Program-made: the position numbers and the translations under genes
Assembly: GCA_001574975.1 (NCBI GenBank)
Contig: KQ965778.1
Location: 20,966 to 84,965, forward strand
Direction of reading: 5' to 3'
Length of the DNA stretch: 64,000 nt
Origin: Gonapodya prolifera JEL478
Lineage: Eukaryota; Monoblepharomycota; Monoblepharidomycetes; Monoblepharidales; Gonapodyaceae
In this document: piece by piece, positions 12,171 through 24,359 of the stretch
Layout of the letters: each line of letters begins with the position of its first letter
Numbering within the stretch: position 1 is the first letter of the stretch
Notes under the pieces: generated by a model
Databases searched by the model: none
Seen by the model: only the letters and a program-made list of their open reading frames with translations
What the model was told of the DNA's origin: nothing

Positions 12171-12849
12171 TGTATCCACGAATGTAATAGTGAGGTAGGG
12201 AAGATGGCTGCCTGAAGGTATCGGTGAGGGTGTTTTGTATCAACACAGACGCCCGGATTGAAAACTGTCCACGGTGAGTCGAACAGTGGACATGTCCGGT
12301 CGCGACATAATTTTTATAACCAACAGTTCCGCAAAAACCTGTTCCAGATCGACGCTGCGTCCCCACTCGCATGGACCCGTCTACGGGCGTCGATCGCGTC
12401 TTGGCCTCCTCTTGGCGCAACGGCGGAAGCGCAACACATTGCTGCCATGACGAGTATAAGCGTGGACGCGGATACTCACGCAATCCACGAAAAGCGCAGC
12501 GAGAGCGGGCGTCGCGAAAAAAATGACAGGGAACCGTGTCAAGGTATTCCGCAGGCAGGTGGCTGTGCCTGTCTGCGGTCAGGCAAACGCGACCTTTTTG
12601 TTTTGTATCCCAACGAAGGTAGACGAAGGTAGATTACCTGCAATTCTTCCAGTCGTCTCGTCTGAAAATTTCATGGAGCCAAATTCCGCCACCCCCAGAG
12701 GTTTCGTGTCTGTCATTTTCTCCACCTGACGTCGAGTACATAGTGTGACGAGTGTGAGGAAAGTGCGCGGTACTGGCCCCAACACGTTCGTGACTTGCAA
12801 ACAATGCTCAAGGCCTTTTGTCTACATCTATAAGCGTGTGAGCAAAGGT
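12171..12849. other. Intergenic upstream of the aquaporin gene
   Basis: Presumed promoter region of the minus-strand aquaporin gene. I see no clear TATA-like or operator motif and no gene. Confidence 0.4.
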
Positions 12850-14990
12850 CTTGCAAAAAAAATGGTTGGAGGATATTGACATGGGGGGCGAAAGTCAAAC
12901 AAAATGACAGTCCATAGAAGCTTGGAACTCAACGTACGTGGTATGGAAGCGCATCTATATGTAAATGTAAGGATGTGGAGCTCCTTAATGTAACTGCAAG
13001 TGGCGCCACCTTCAAGCATTTCCACATTGCGAGTCAGGGATTGTCTCTGAACATATACGGCAATACTCAAGGTCACCAGTAAAAAGGTTTGTCTTTTGTA
13101 ATCTGATGTGTAATAAGGAACTTGGTTGCAAACCTAAAACTATCCTTGCTGTACACATAAGTGCAAGGTCAAACATTTTGAAAAAATAAATGCAATAAGC
13201 CATCCAAATGTTGAAGTCAGTGGGTTTTTAAAGCAGACTGACTGTGCTCTTTTCCATTGTATGAATGGCTGAGTAATTGGAAGTTTGCCTCTTGAACTCC
13301 TGCAAGGTGGACACAATCTCCATTCTCCAACAGATATGATTACACCCTGGTGAAGACAACACGTGGCTTACTTGAGGATCCAAAGTGCTCTCAAAACCTT
13401 CTTCCTACAACTATTTGGAGGTGAGACTGGTCTTGGAAATTATTGGTTTTATGGAGAGTCTGAGCTGCCACCATAGTAAGTACACAAGTTGAGAGTGACA
13501 AGCTTTGATCTTTTTTCCTTAAAGTCAAGTGAGAATGAAGAGATGTTACTCTTGATGTCACTATGTAATAAACATGTTCCAGCTGAAAATATCCCACACC
13601 CACATCTTTAAAGGGCTAGAAGTCATTTCTAAATTGCAATTGTAGGGCACAGAGTGTCTGGACAATGTGAGGTGGTAAGGGGATAGTGGGTATCATCAGG
13701 GTAAAAGCAGCACATCAAAAGCAGACATCACTTCAATGGAAATGGTCTGTCACAGATTAAAAAAAAATCGGCATGAACATGTTGCTATAAAGCATGTGGG
13801 GATGTCACTGCACAGATCACAGTGAACATGACACCATCACAAGAAGAGAAAGATGGTAAAACAAGTTGCAAAGCTTCTGACATGATCCCCTCTGTGGGAT
13901 AGCAAAACAGTCACTTGGAAAAGCATGGCTTGCTAGTACCTTTGCATTTGGACCCTGGGGTCACCCCAAATACTCAGCGGAATGCAAAATATGTCTCAGA
14001 GTAGATCCCGTCATGTCAGAGCATCTTGCCAAATGAATTTCTGTAGGTAGAGTCATACAGTGCAATGCAACGTATGGAAGATTGATGTCTGGTTGATAGT
14101 ATCACCCATTATTGGCATAATGGTATGAAATGTATGTCACCATTCAAATATATCATGATTGCTCATACTTACATGGCAAGTGAGCTCAGGCTACTCATGT
14201 CTCAAAAAGACCTTGAGCCAAAATATCAGCAATCCAAAGTGCCTTGCAAACTTAAAATTGATATGGCAGGGTGTCACCAGACCTTTAGTGAATGAAAATC
14301 TGTTGGGCATAGGACTAGTACCACTGCAATGATTGTTGGACTCCTGGGTTCAAAGCGTACCTCAATGTGGGAATCATCACACAAGAGTGTCTTTGTAAAT
14401 TAATTGTGGCCCCAAGTACAGTAATACATGGTATTGTGTTCTTTGTTTTTGATGATGTGCCAGACTATCTTTTTTGCTCATTGTCATGTCATGTAATATT
14501 TTGTGCAGTGTGCAAAACTGGTGACACCTAGCTTCCACAACAACTGGCATAGTCAAGTAGCAGTGGGTCAAATATGTGGGTGCTGTTTGGACATTGGGTG
14601 ATGCCCCATGAGCACACATGTGGTGTCACTTGGAGCAACAAGGTTGACATATGGGTATGCACAGCAGCCAGGGAAAGGTATGAAACAATGTGACAGTAAG
14701 AGATCAGTTATGTGCCATCAGATAACATTGTAAATTCTGCAAACGGGTGAGAGACAACGTCATGCAGTATTGTCGCAATAGATGCCATGGAGTCTGTGAC
14801 ATCACCTGCCAAAAAGAGCAGCAAACAAAGCAAGCGTTCAGCAGCACACATTTAGTTCCTTCTCTGAAATAGTTGATTGTTTTCTAGCTGTACAGCTATT
14901 GCAGGTTGTTGCATAGATTGTAAATGTTACATTTCGCTCATTGTTTGACATCCTTGGATCGCTGTGTGCGGAAATCAAAATTGCCGAAGA
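12850..14990. mobile_element. AT-rich, CpG-depleted island (degraded repeat DNA)
   Basis: Composition changes sharply: AT-rich, abundant TG and CA steps, and almost no CG dinucleotides over long runs, unlike the CpG-rich genes on both sides. Frames are short and broken on both strands; the best, minus 14619-14377, is 80 codons with no family I can name. The composition matches the island at 33.7-39.3 kb that contains a recognisable hAT element, so I infer decayed transposon DNA. No terminal repeats were identified. Confidence 0.5.
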
Positions 14991-15683
14991 AGATTCGAAG
15001 CTGGCGTGATGACTTGTGGAGACCTGCGGAACGGGTGCCCACCCTGATGACTCGACGCCAGGTAAGTTGATACGATGGAGCGTACGGTGTTCTGGTAACA
15101 GACAGTGTATATCAGAGACTTACGATGTACCCTGTGTGTCTGAGCTGGGTTCCCCGTGTGTATTCGAAATGCGGGGTGGGTGGAATATGGCGACAGGGGG
15201 GCGCGGAAGTCGTAAACGGGATCAGACCTCATTGAACGCTAGATTTTTTTTAAATACATGCAAATTAAGTAACCCCGATAGTCCGATGTGGTGCGATCTG
15301 CATGAGGAGTGGTGCGGGGTGTGGGGCGAGCGAGCGCGGACTCCAAACACCCACACCAGCGCTCAACCGACCGATCCATGAAATCCGCACCAGCCACACT
15401 TCTTTCCCATCTTATTTGACCCCACAACCGCGTTATTTCCCCGCTCTAACCTCGATGATGATCTGCCCCTGTGAGTCACCAGGTTCGCCAGGTGGTGTGG
15501 CACAACAAAGCACCGAGAGAGCCATCAAGACTAATCACCTGCACCGGGCGCAAGATAACACAGCGGAGCTAAGAGCAGACACTCGAGTGACACTCTGGGC
15601 GACTCGCGGCGAACAGCGAGTGCGGCACAGCAACGCAACCATCTTGCACCAGTAACTCAACTCGGTACTCGCACATCCAAGCA
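14991..15683. other. Intergenic, nothing recognised
   Basis: Normal CpG content returns. It holds the presumed promoter of the gene starting at 15684. No motif stands out. Confidence 0.4.
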
Positions 15684-17586
15684 ATGCCAGCACTCGCGAC
15701 ACTCGCAACACTCGCCTTAGCGCCCGAAGCGGCATCATCGCTCTCGCCCGCTCTCTCATCGCTCCACCGGCGTCTCCCCCTCCTCTCCGCCTCCTCCACC
15801 TCCCCCGGCCTCGCCCCCCTCACTCTCCCCCTCGCCCGCGCATACCGCACATCCCCCGACGCCAACCCCACCGCCGACACACCAGGCAAGCCCGACCCGC
15901 TCCCCTTCCACGTCTCGGAGCTCTCGTCCTCGCTCCGCAAATCGCTGCGTCACCGCGCGCAGCACTTCCCCGCCGTGGTCGTTGGAGACCCAGCCTACAC
16001 GGGCACGCCGTCATCGTTCAACCCACTCGCGGCGTTCGAGAACCCGAGTGCGGAGTACTTTAACGTCGGGTCCACCCCTTCCTCCACCTCCACCTATGCC
16101 TCCGCTACCTCTACCCACGTACCCCCCTCGGCACACCCCCTGCAACCAATCTCTGCCACAACCCGCGCGCGCATCCGTGGCGTCGGCGCCGGGTCCTGTT
16201 CTCTCGACCTCGCATTCGCACCTGGAGTCGCATGCATAACTTTGTCCAACCCGTCAAAGCGGAACGCAATGTCTGGGAAAGTCGTCGCCGAGTTTGCTGA
16301 TGCGTTGGATGTTTTGGAGAGGGTTTGTGAGCGTGGGGATGGAGAGACGGGTGCTGGGAAAGAAGTTGTGGCGGTTATCGTTAGGGGGGCGGGCGGGATT
16401 TTTAGTGCGGGGTCTGGTGAGTTTCCTTTTGCGAGGTCTGGAGTGCGCGAGACCTAAGCGCCAATAGGCGCTGACCGAGGGTGTCCACCGGAGGCGAATG
16501 ATTTGTGATTGATTAGGTTTTGTATTTGGGCTTCCTTAACCCCTTCCCTTCCCTTCCCTTCCCTTCCCTTCCCTTGCACGCACCACGGCAGACCTGACCG
16601 CTGCGAAAACGCACCCCGAGACTGTGACGGACATCCACAACCTGATGGTTGAGACTATTGCGCGGTTGCGGCGGCTGAATTTGATAACGTGTGCTGCGAT
16701 TGATGGGTATGCGTTGGGTGAGTTCCAGGCGACAGTCGACATTCAAATGAAGGAACGTCGAGGATAATGAGTAGTCACTATGTCCACCCTGTCCTCGTCG
16801 TTCTGCCACCCATCACCGTCTCAACTCTCCTTCCCCATCTTCCTCCCTCCTTCACCATCTTCCTCCCTCCTTCTCTCCCACTTTTCTCCTCACCCCTTCG
16901 CCTCGACAACGTCCAAGGCGGCTCGACCGAACTCCTCTCGGCATGCGACCACCGCGTCATGGCCGAGAACGCCGTGATCAGGTTCGTGCAGGTCAATATG
17001 GGATTGTCGACTGCGTGGGGGGGTGAGTCTTCTCGCAGGGGTGATGGCGGGGGTGCTGTTTCGAAGCTCGATTACTAAACCTCGAACCTGTGCTCACGTC
17101 GCACGTCCCCCCCCCCCCCCCCTCTCGCCCGGCACCGCAGGCGGCTCCTCCCTCGTCCGCACCGTCGGACGCTCCAACGCGCTCCAAATCCTCGGCGGGT
17201 CCCCAAAGATCACCGCGCCCCTCGCGCTCAAACTGCGTCTGGCCGACCACGTCGGGGGCCCGGGTCAGGACGCGACGAGCGCAGCCGCGGAGTGGCTTGC
17301 GCAGTATGTGTGGGAGGATCCGGATGCGGCGGTGAAGTGCGGGGCTGCGTTGCCGGCGAGCTCTGTTGGGGGTGCGCCTGGGGCGGGGGCAGCAACAGCG
17401 GGGACGTGGCAGGGATTGAAGAAACATGCCGTGGCCGCGGTCCGCGGGATAAAGTCCGTCGTCGTGAAAGTGCAGGACGAAAGGATGGAAGACAACGCGG
17501 CGTACGAGAAGGCGTTGCGCGAGAGGTTGATTGCGAGCGAGGGAAGTAAGAGGGCCATGGGGGGGGCGATTACCAAGAAGATTTGA
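15684..17586 (+). CDS. Ethylmalonyl-CoA decarboxylase-like enoyl-CoA hydratase family protein (469 aa)
   Basis: Four exons (15684-16416, 16592-16717, 16918-17022, 17141-17586), all phase 1 junctions, give 469 aa. The crotonase fold is clear: ITLSNPSKRNAMSGKVVAEF, VRGAGGIFSAGSDL (oxyanion loop), AIDGYALGGSTELLSACDHR and IRFVQVNMGLSTAWGG. The MGLSTAWGG segment and a C-terminus of the type LRERLIASEGSKRAMGGAI resemble ECHDC1, the metabolite-repair enzyme that decarboxylates ethylmalonyl-CoA formed by acyl-CoA carboxylase side reactions. Other crotonases remain possible. An N-terminal extension of about 150 aa, rich in Ala, Ser and Pro with Arg (ARAYRTSPD), could hold a mitochondrial presequence. 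Intron 1 carries the hairpin repeat shared with the SDR intron; intron 3 contains a run of about 16 C. Confidence 0.8.
16417..16591 (+). repeat. Intronic hairpin repeat plus CCCTT microsatellite
   Basis: Intron 1 of the ECHDC1-like gene contains the hairpin GCGCCAATAGGCGC, then TGACCGAGG and GTCCACCGGAGGCGAATGAT. The same pieces occur in SDR intron 2, 8.6 kb away. Before the acceptor lies a run of about six CCCTT units (about 16545-16575) that serves as the polypyrimidine stretch. Confidence 0.8.
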
Positions 17587-18111
17587 GGGGCGGGTGTGGA
17601 GTGGCGAGGGTTGCGTGGGGGGTGGGGGGAGAGTGGGGAAGGGAGAGTGGGAAGTGGGAAGTGGTGTTGTGACGGAGGGGAGGGAAGAGCGTTGGTAGGA
17701 TATATAGACTGATAGATTCATCACGTGTTGTTCTCGTCATGTTCACTCCTTAAAATCATAAATGCTTTTTCGTATGTTGGTGCTTATGTTGCTGCGAGCC
17801 AAAAGGGTATGCATTTAATTCATCGTCAGACATTCAGTGTAGGAATAATGTACCCTTGTCACTTTACATATAGTTATCAACGTACCATATTGGGTATTGA
17901 ACGCGTGATCCAGTGGGCTCAAAACTAAAGACCACAGCACCGTCCCGTTGACGAGAACTTCTCAAAGACAAGCGCACCGGACTGGACCATCGGAGACCGT
18001 GGAGATATCAAGAACGCAGCCCTGTGCAACCCGGCTCCGACACCTTGAAGGACGAACCAGACCGATCGACAAGTCATCCCACAACCTCGCACAAACGCTG
18101 CAGTATACTCG
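17587..18111. other. Intergenic, nothing recognised
   Basis: 3' region of the upstream gene and presumed promoter of the frame at 18112. No clear feature. Confidence 0.4.
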
Positions 18112-18543
18112 ATGTCACAAGCAACTGATACTGCCGCTGCACCGCCGTGGATCCAAACTCCACCGGAGAAAAGGGAAGAGCTGGGCCGTTACATAAACAT
18201 CGCGATTGCCGTGCCAGGTCTGGGAGAAACCAACACAGGGACGGGCGAGGAGACAGCTGTTCAATTTCTCCATGACACGTTCGTAGATGAACTAAATGAT
18301 TCGCAAAGGGCCCAAGCACCTGACGCGGGCACGGTTCGGTTGAACTTCCGAGATGATCGCGACAAACTAGGGGGAGAGGTGTCGCTGTTCTTGGGAGTGA
18401 CTCCGGACTTGAAAGGTTACGCACTTCTCAACAATCGCGTGGACGATCCAGCAAAAATAACAAGCGCGCTTTCCAAGCTAACGCGCCAACTTGCGGTGTA
18501 CGCGGAGAAGTCGTTTGTCGCCCCCAATGTGGAAATCCTCTGA
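18112..18543 (+). CDS. Small protein of unknown function (143 aa)
   Basis: A single uninterrupted frame from ATG to TGA encodes 143 aa with good coding texture: MSQATDTAAAPPW at the start, then YINIAIAVPGLGE, TAVQFLHDTFVDELND, GEVSLFLGVTPDLKGYALL and an acidic end. There is no signal peptide, membrane segment or cysteine. It looks like a small soluble alpha/beta protein. I do not recognise the family. The codon use and high CpG match neighbouring genes, which supports it as real. The upstream 500 bp is free for a promoter. Confidence 0.5.
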   Translation: MSQATDTAAAPPWIQTPPEKREELGRYINIAIAVPGLGETNTGTGEETAVQFLHDTFVDELNDSQRAQAPDAGTVRLNFRDDRDKLGGEVSLFLGVTPDLKGYALLNNRVDDPAKITSALSKLTRQLAVYAEKSFVAPNVEIL

Positions 18544-18851
18544 TCGGTCATCGTGGAGCGTTTTGGTGAGTCCTCTGCTACACCTTTGCAACTATTCACG
18601 ATGGCCTATAAACATAGTTCTCGCCAAAAAGGTGAAACATCGGACCCCACGTCCCCCTTCCAACACATATACCCACTCTGGTTCGTTGACCAGGCGAGCC
18701 AATGCTTTCTCGTACGCTTCCTTCCAGATCTTGTCCAAGTTGTGATGCAACCACGTAAACAACACCGGAATCTGAGGTCCAACGTTCCAGATTTTCTGCG
18801 GACATTGACTGCTGAATCAAACTCACAACAGACTCTCTCAGTGAAAACAAA
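18544..18851. other. Intergenic, nothing recognised
   Basis: Gap between the small-protein gene and the MYND-derived minus-strand relic. Only short overlapping frames. Confidence 0.4.
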
Positions 18852-19328
18852 TCAACAATACTGAAAGCAGCCATTCTCATTCAAACACTTGTGATGCAAG
18901 TGCGGGATGGCAGTGGTGTGTGCTGCCTTGAGAAACATTTCGTGGATGTTTGGCCGACATCTCCGCTGAACACTTCCGAGATTCCCGTTTTGGACGGCGG
19001 CGGAAGCGACAGACGCAGCTGTGACGTTTCCGAGAGCTTTGATGTTGCCACGACAGTGCGAACAACCCGCTGCGTCATTTGTCTGTGTCGATGGATGTGA
19101 ACGAGGCTCTTTCTTCAGACGAATTATGGAACTTTTGCCTGGACTACATGGGCTTGGAGGTGGAACTTTCATCCAACATAGCAATATCCCCTGGAAAAGG
19201 CTGCATTCGTTTTTGATATGAGCTATCTCCTGGAAATTGTAATTCGTGTTGACGCTGCCTAGGGGGAACATTTTGTCATGAGGGAACTTCTCCCAGACAA
19301 AGAAAGGACGATGGCAGAGCTCGTGCAC
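18852..19328 (-). pseudogene. MYND zinc-finger relic carrying repeat copy 2
   Basis: The minus strand reads AAGCSHCRGNIKALGNVTAA in one frame and RKCSAEMSAKHPR in another. These are the first Cys pair and the C-S-x-E part of a MYND finger separated by a frameshift. The core (18941-19107) is the inverted copy of 198-361. Flanking sequence differs between the two loci. No full reading frame for a MYND protein exists here, so I call it a fragment. Confidence 0.55.
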
Positions 19329-19544
19329 GCAATACCAATCATCCAGATGATGATCCGCGGGGGAACCGACTCAAAAACCAGAGCTGCTTGACTTTCTTGG
19401 TCTTGCAATTTTTGTTCGACAATACGTTGTCTGTTCTGTTGTGCGAGCGAGTGATGGAATTGAGGATCCTGAAGGGTTAATCTACACCAACCGACGTGAC
19501 ATTACACATCCGATAGCCTATAAAGACTGAACAAGCGTCGTCGA

Positions 19545-19692
19545 ATGTTGCAGGGCCGAGTGTGCTGTGACGGTGAACAATCGCGAAGGCGGAGGCACAG
19601 TCAAATTGCGTGCGTGTGTCGGATGCAGAATTGCGCAGTATTGCTCGCCGGTATGCCAGAAGTAGCATTGGAAAGAGCACAAGCAGAGTTGA
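19545..19692 (+). pseudogene. MYND zinc-finger fragment with two stops
   Basis: The frame through 19621-19662 reads RACVGCRIAQYCSPVCQK, the canonical MYND second half (C-x2-C-x4-YC-x3-C). It then meets TAG at 19663-19665, and after the stop HWKEHKQS, the expected HWxxHK tail. A TGA at 19690-19692 follows HKQS, about where the final Cys of the finger is expected. This is a nearly complete finger broken twice. TAG ends several intact genes here, so reassignment is unlikely. Confidence 0.75.
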
Positions 19693-19862
19693 AAAAGATT
19701 CCAGGAAGCGGGGACGAAGTGATGTTAGAAATGGGAAGTCCGAAATCAGTTGATGATAGTTTCAGCAGGATACACAATTCAGCGATGCTGCACATAATGT
19801 GATTTTTCCATCAAATGCAATACAAATTCAAACATAAATTCGACCAAGCCACCAAGACGTCT

Positions 19863-21458
19863 TCACAAGGCGAAGTTGAGCTGCGTGCCAAACGTCGCCG
19901 TGACGGGCTTCACAAAGGTCTCCTCATACCCCACTTTTGGTAGCAGAGCCGTATTATTGGCGAACGCGTTCTCCAAGAATTCAATGTACGATATCTTCCC
20001 TCCGTACATGATCCCATCGTGCGAAAGGTCCGGGAAAATATGATGCGCGATCCTGCTCCCCGGGTTGGCTCTCGCATTACCCCTCCCCGCAGCTGCCGAC
20101 CCATCCACACCGACCAACACATCGCCCACGGACGACACGATCAGCATGGGTCCGCCAAGTTTCCTCGTCCCCCCGCTGGGCTGGACGCGCTGTGACCACA
20201 CAGCGGTGATGTCGTTGATCTCGTCCAGGAAGAGCTCGGAGGTGTTCCCTCCTGCGGTGATGAATGTGCCGGCGAGAACGCAACCGCCTTGGTTGAGGAG
20301 GCGGTGCATGACTTTGCCTTTTTCGGTGAGATAGGTCTCGGGGTTGATGGATGCGTTGAGCTTGGCGGCGGATTGAAGGGAGAAGAATGTGTCTTAAAGA
20401 GGTCGAGGAGAGCCGTTAGCTCGACGCATGCAGGCAACGGCACAAGCCAAACTCACAGTAGATACCACTGTCGACGGGGATGGGAATCTGTCCCGTCGCA
20501 TTCGGCGCCGGATCGGAGCCTTGAACAATGGCGGGCAGACCGTCGGTAGCATTGGGCTGCGTGAACGTAATGTTGTCCGGGACCGCGGTGAAAAGCGAGG
20601 GTGCGATGGGCACGCTGCCGAGGAATCCACCAACTGGGCGTTCGGCTTCGGCTTCGTTGACGTACCACGCGACCATGCCACCCTCCGAATGGCCGACGGC
20701 CGCCCACTCGTACGTGAGAAGTTTGGCAATGGGGCTCTTCCTAATAGCGACAGCCGAATACGACGCGTCGTCAGCATGGGGAACGCCCGCCTCGTAGTCG
20801 AACTGCGTGTCTGAACCCAGCCCGGCGTAGTCGGGGCCAATGACGGCAAAGCCCGAGTTGGCGAGCTCGAAGACGCCTTGGAAGTCGTAGTAGAGCGAGC
20901 GGCGGAGAGATGGCGCGCAGTCACGCGTGACGCCTGCTGTGCCGTGCGTCCAGACGACGGAGCGGATTTTGGTTGTGCTGTTGCCGGCCGAGACTTTGGA
21001 GGATGCGTAGTAGGGGAGGAGGACGAAGCCGGTTGCGGGGACGGGTGCTTTGTTGATGTCGAGGGAGACGTACATGAATCTGGAATGACACGAAAGCGAA
21101 GGTCGACATCGGTGCAGGGTCGGTTGATAACATTTTCGACCAAGACAACGTACCTGTACAATGTGAGAGAGGGGGGATAGGCGTACTGAGCGTCGAGAGG
21201 CGACCGACTGATTTGTTCAAACTTGAGCAGGTCACCGGGTTTGGATGTCGTGCTCGAGAAGTTTGCCGGTGTGCGGTAAAACGCGGATGCCGAGACGTTC
21301 ACGGCAGTGCGGGCGTTGAAGACATTGAGAGCGAATGCGTAGGTGTCGCGGACGCTTTTGAATGCATCCTGAGTCTGGCGGCTGAGAAGGGGGATGGCAT
21401 CGGTGGGAGCGAAGAGAGCGGCGGACAACGCAATGATGATCGCTGGAATGAGTCGCAT
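19863..21458 (-). CDS. Secretory lipase family protein (485 aa)
   Basis: Three exons (21458-21154, 21079-20457, 20392-19863) give 485 aa. The N-terminus MRLIPAIIIALSAALFAPTDA is a signal peptide. The alpha/beta-hydrolase core shows VVWTHGTAGV (oxyanion region), the nucleophile elbow AAVGHSEGGMVAW (Ser near residue 233), and later SSVGDVLVG and DLSHDGIMYGG, which could give the Asp and His. The layout matches the fungal secretory-lipase family (Candida LIP type). Probable role: extracellular hydrolysis of triacylglycerols or other esters; substrate unproven. NAT/NNT/NFS sequons suggest N-glycosylation. The start is fixed by the signal peptide. Confidence 0.9.
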
Positions 21459-22023
21459 GGTGGAGTCACTAGAGTCCTTGGTGGATCGCTTTATGTTCGC
21501 GCCTTCTGAGACCCATTTCGACACTTCTCCTGGCGGTCCGAATTTTCTGAGTTCGCAGGAAGGGTCCGAGACTTGTACCTGAGACCAGGCGACCCGAACC
21601 CCAACGACAAAGAAACGGTACTGGCCGAAACGGTACTGAAATGACCAGCGGGAAGCGGGAATATCATGGAATAGGTAACCAAAGGGTTGCATTCCGTGCG
21701 TGGTCATCGACCATCCATCATGAGAATCGGGCTCATGCGGCCCGTCTTCCCTTGACCCTTGTCCGAGGTCCGGTCGCGTTTCGAGGTCGCAAGGCTCAAC
21801 TAAGTGATGAGACCGGTGCTAGGGTCGTTCACAGCCCTGCTCGTCCTCACTCGACGAGATGTGTCAAGGCCAATTCAACTTGACAGATATGATGTTCGGC
21901 ACTTCAGTCACGTCGAACATATCTCTCGCCTGTCGTATGACAGATTCAACGTGGAATTTACTGCCTGTGGCCACTGCGATGTGAACAGGCGCACAGTATT
22001 CTGCGGACTAAAGACTCTTTGAA
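21459..22023. other. Divergent intergenic region
   Basis: Lies between the 5' ends of the lipase gene (minus) and the TPR gene (plus), so it probably holds both promoters. No specific motif identified. Confidence 0.4.
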
Positions 22024-24225
22024 ATGATGCACGAGAAAATTAACAAGGCCTTGGAAGCAGCGGAGTCCAAGTAATTATCCTCAGTTATGTTTTGGGATTC
22101 GCCACAGCACTTCACTCTCTGCTCACCGAACAAAATGTGAGCGAGCCGTCGCCTTTGCTGCAACGTGTGCATATTCACTGACGAGACTTCCATTCTTTCT
22201 ACCCTCGTCTATCGACCTGACTGTCCTATAACCGCAACCGATCGGGATCGTTCCTGCAATTTTGTAACAGGATCGGCGGATCGGCAGCACATCTGGCATT
22301 GCGCAAGGAAGGAAACGCTCTCTTCACAAAGGCCAAGGTGAGCGAGCGGACCCCTTGGTGGAAAAAGCTCAAAGTTTGAGTCATGAACCTTCCCGGCAAT
22401 CCTGCAGGACCCATCGCTCGGCTTTCCCACACGAGATCACTACTACAAGGAAGCTTTGAAAAAGTATTCCTCTGCCCTCAGCGCGGCGTCCAACGCAGAC
22501 GAGCACCTTTCAACGCTCAAAAATGTTGGGATGACTTCGCTGCGCATCGCCGAGATTCTCTACCAGTCGGAAGAGAGGGAGTTCAAAAACAACTTGACGT
22601 CTCTCTCGATGTTGAATGAGGATGAGGACGAATGGGAGGATACGAGCGATGACGGTACGTTCTCGTCTTTCGACCTTTTGTGATTTCACTCCAATGCCAA
22701 CTCCGAACATCAAAAACACATCCTAGAACCAATCCGGTTCACTCTCAACTCCGCATCCCTCACGACCTACCTCTTTTGGACCAAAGAATGTCTCCACAAC
22801 ATGTCCCGCGCGATCCACAGCAACCGGTCCCTCCCACCCGCGCAGCAAAAGCCCTCCGAATGGATCGACCCCCTTCAAGCCGTCATCGACCAGGCACTCG
22901 ACCACGCCCGCACCGTCATCAACGGAATTCCCGACACTCACACCGACCGCGTCCAACTCCGGCACATGCGCACGCTGTGCAAGGTCTTCGACCGTCGCGG
23001 GATGGACTCCATCTCGCCGCCCTTCGCGCCCGCCTCGAGGATGTACATCGACGTGGCCGCGAAGCTCCTCCATCGTGCCGTATCGCTCAGCGAGAGCGAC
23101 GTTGAGCACATCGGTACGCGGCCCAAGCACCACGTGTGTCTCGCCCTGTTGGCCGACATGGAAGAACCTCTGGGCGAGGCGGAGCGGTTCTGCAGGGGTC
23201 TTGCCGACGGGGAGCAGGCGCAGTTCGACGAGGAGATCGAGGCGCTCAAGGAGGACGCGAGGCAGCTGGCGCAGACGACGCAGTCGGTCCAGGCGAGGGA
23301 GATTGGAGACGCGACGCTGGAGAGGGCCACGAAGGGGTCAGAGGAGCTGAGCGTCGAGGGGGCCTGGGTGGCGTACGATCACTTCAAGGTAAATTTGCCG
23401 GTGCTAGATGAGCGTGGTTGTTGAAGTCCCACTGACCAGCACCGTTGCACGCACTTCAGCAAGCAGCACTTCTGACTCGTGAACTCGACGTGGAGAACGA
23501 GGCCATCGCGTTCAGCCGCATGGGCCGCGTCTGGCTCGAGGTGTTCAAGGACAAGGCAAGGGCACACGGAAATTTCCTACGTAGCGTCGAGCTGGCCCAA
23601 GTGAGTGTTCATACACAGTCCGTTGTCTTCGCTTGGTACCAACTGTTCTCGTCCCGTACCCCCACCCACCACCACGATCAACTCCCAGACGCTCTACCCC
23701 CGCGACCTCTCCACCCGCCCCTGGTACTCCCTCGCCGTCGCATCCATCGAATCGCGCCGGGCAGAGCTTCAAGAACGCGAGCAAGAAGCCGCCGTGCGAG
23801 AGAAGGCGCCCTTCCTGGAGCAACTCCAGGACGAGATCGCGGCACTGGACGAGGCGGCCAAGAAGGGCACCGAAGCACTCGTGAAGCATGTGTACGAGAA
23901 GCACCCGCCGAAAGTGGAAGGTGCGATGATGGGGTCGTTGGAGAGTGAGTCGTTGAAGAGGACGGTGAGGCAAGGTGGGTTTTATGGTTGGGTCGGTGGG
24001 TTTGCAGTTTGTTCGGGGGTCTGACGTTTATTTCGGTATGCTCCGAAGCGGTGGTACACTATCATACCGATCGAAACTTGAAGGACGGAAAGCTGTGGGA
24101 AGTGCTGTGCGAGGAGATTTCCAAGGTGAGAGAAAGTGATCGGCCAGTTGTCCAAGTGCTGCTACTTGAGAGCGTTACGATTCCCAAAGCGGCTCAACGC
24201 CAAGTACGAGACGCTGAAAGGATGA
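22024..24225 (+). CDS. TPR protein with a degenerate C-terminal J-like domain (about 520 aa)
   Basis: Eight exons are proposed: 22024-22070, 22271-22337, 22408-22654, 22727-23388, 23460-23600, 23689-23974, 24049-24125 and 24190-24225. All junctions keep frame. Residues about 24-55 read ALRKEGNALFTKAK then HYYKEALKKYSSAL, a TPR hairpin as in co-chaperones. The middle is all-helical with Glu-rich coiled-coil parts (AELQEREQEAAVREKAPFLE). The C-terminus has VVHYHTDRNL, where a J domain has H-P-D, followed by WEVLCEEISKRLNAKYETLKG. His-Thr-Asp in place of HPD argues against normal Hsp70 ATPase stimulation. Likely cytosolic scaffold or co-chaperone-like; I cannot name an orthologue. Exon 1 (47 nt, GTAATT donor) is the weakest part. 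Confidence 0.65.
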
Positions 24226-24359
24226 TTGGAGATCGGGGGTCATCATACTTCTGCGTAGTTTAGTACAAATTAATCAAATCACCCCATCTTTTTGAATACA
24301 AAACAAGTTCAACATATTGTACACTGCCGAAGATGTCACGCCTACGTAGTTCGGGCGTT

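Noticed and set aside
19663-19665. TAG reassigned as a sense codon
   Set aside because: Several intact genes end in TAG at the expected place (770-aa gene, SDR, aquaporin, WH2 gene), so the TAG in the MYND finger is a true stop.
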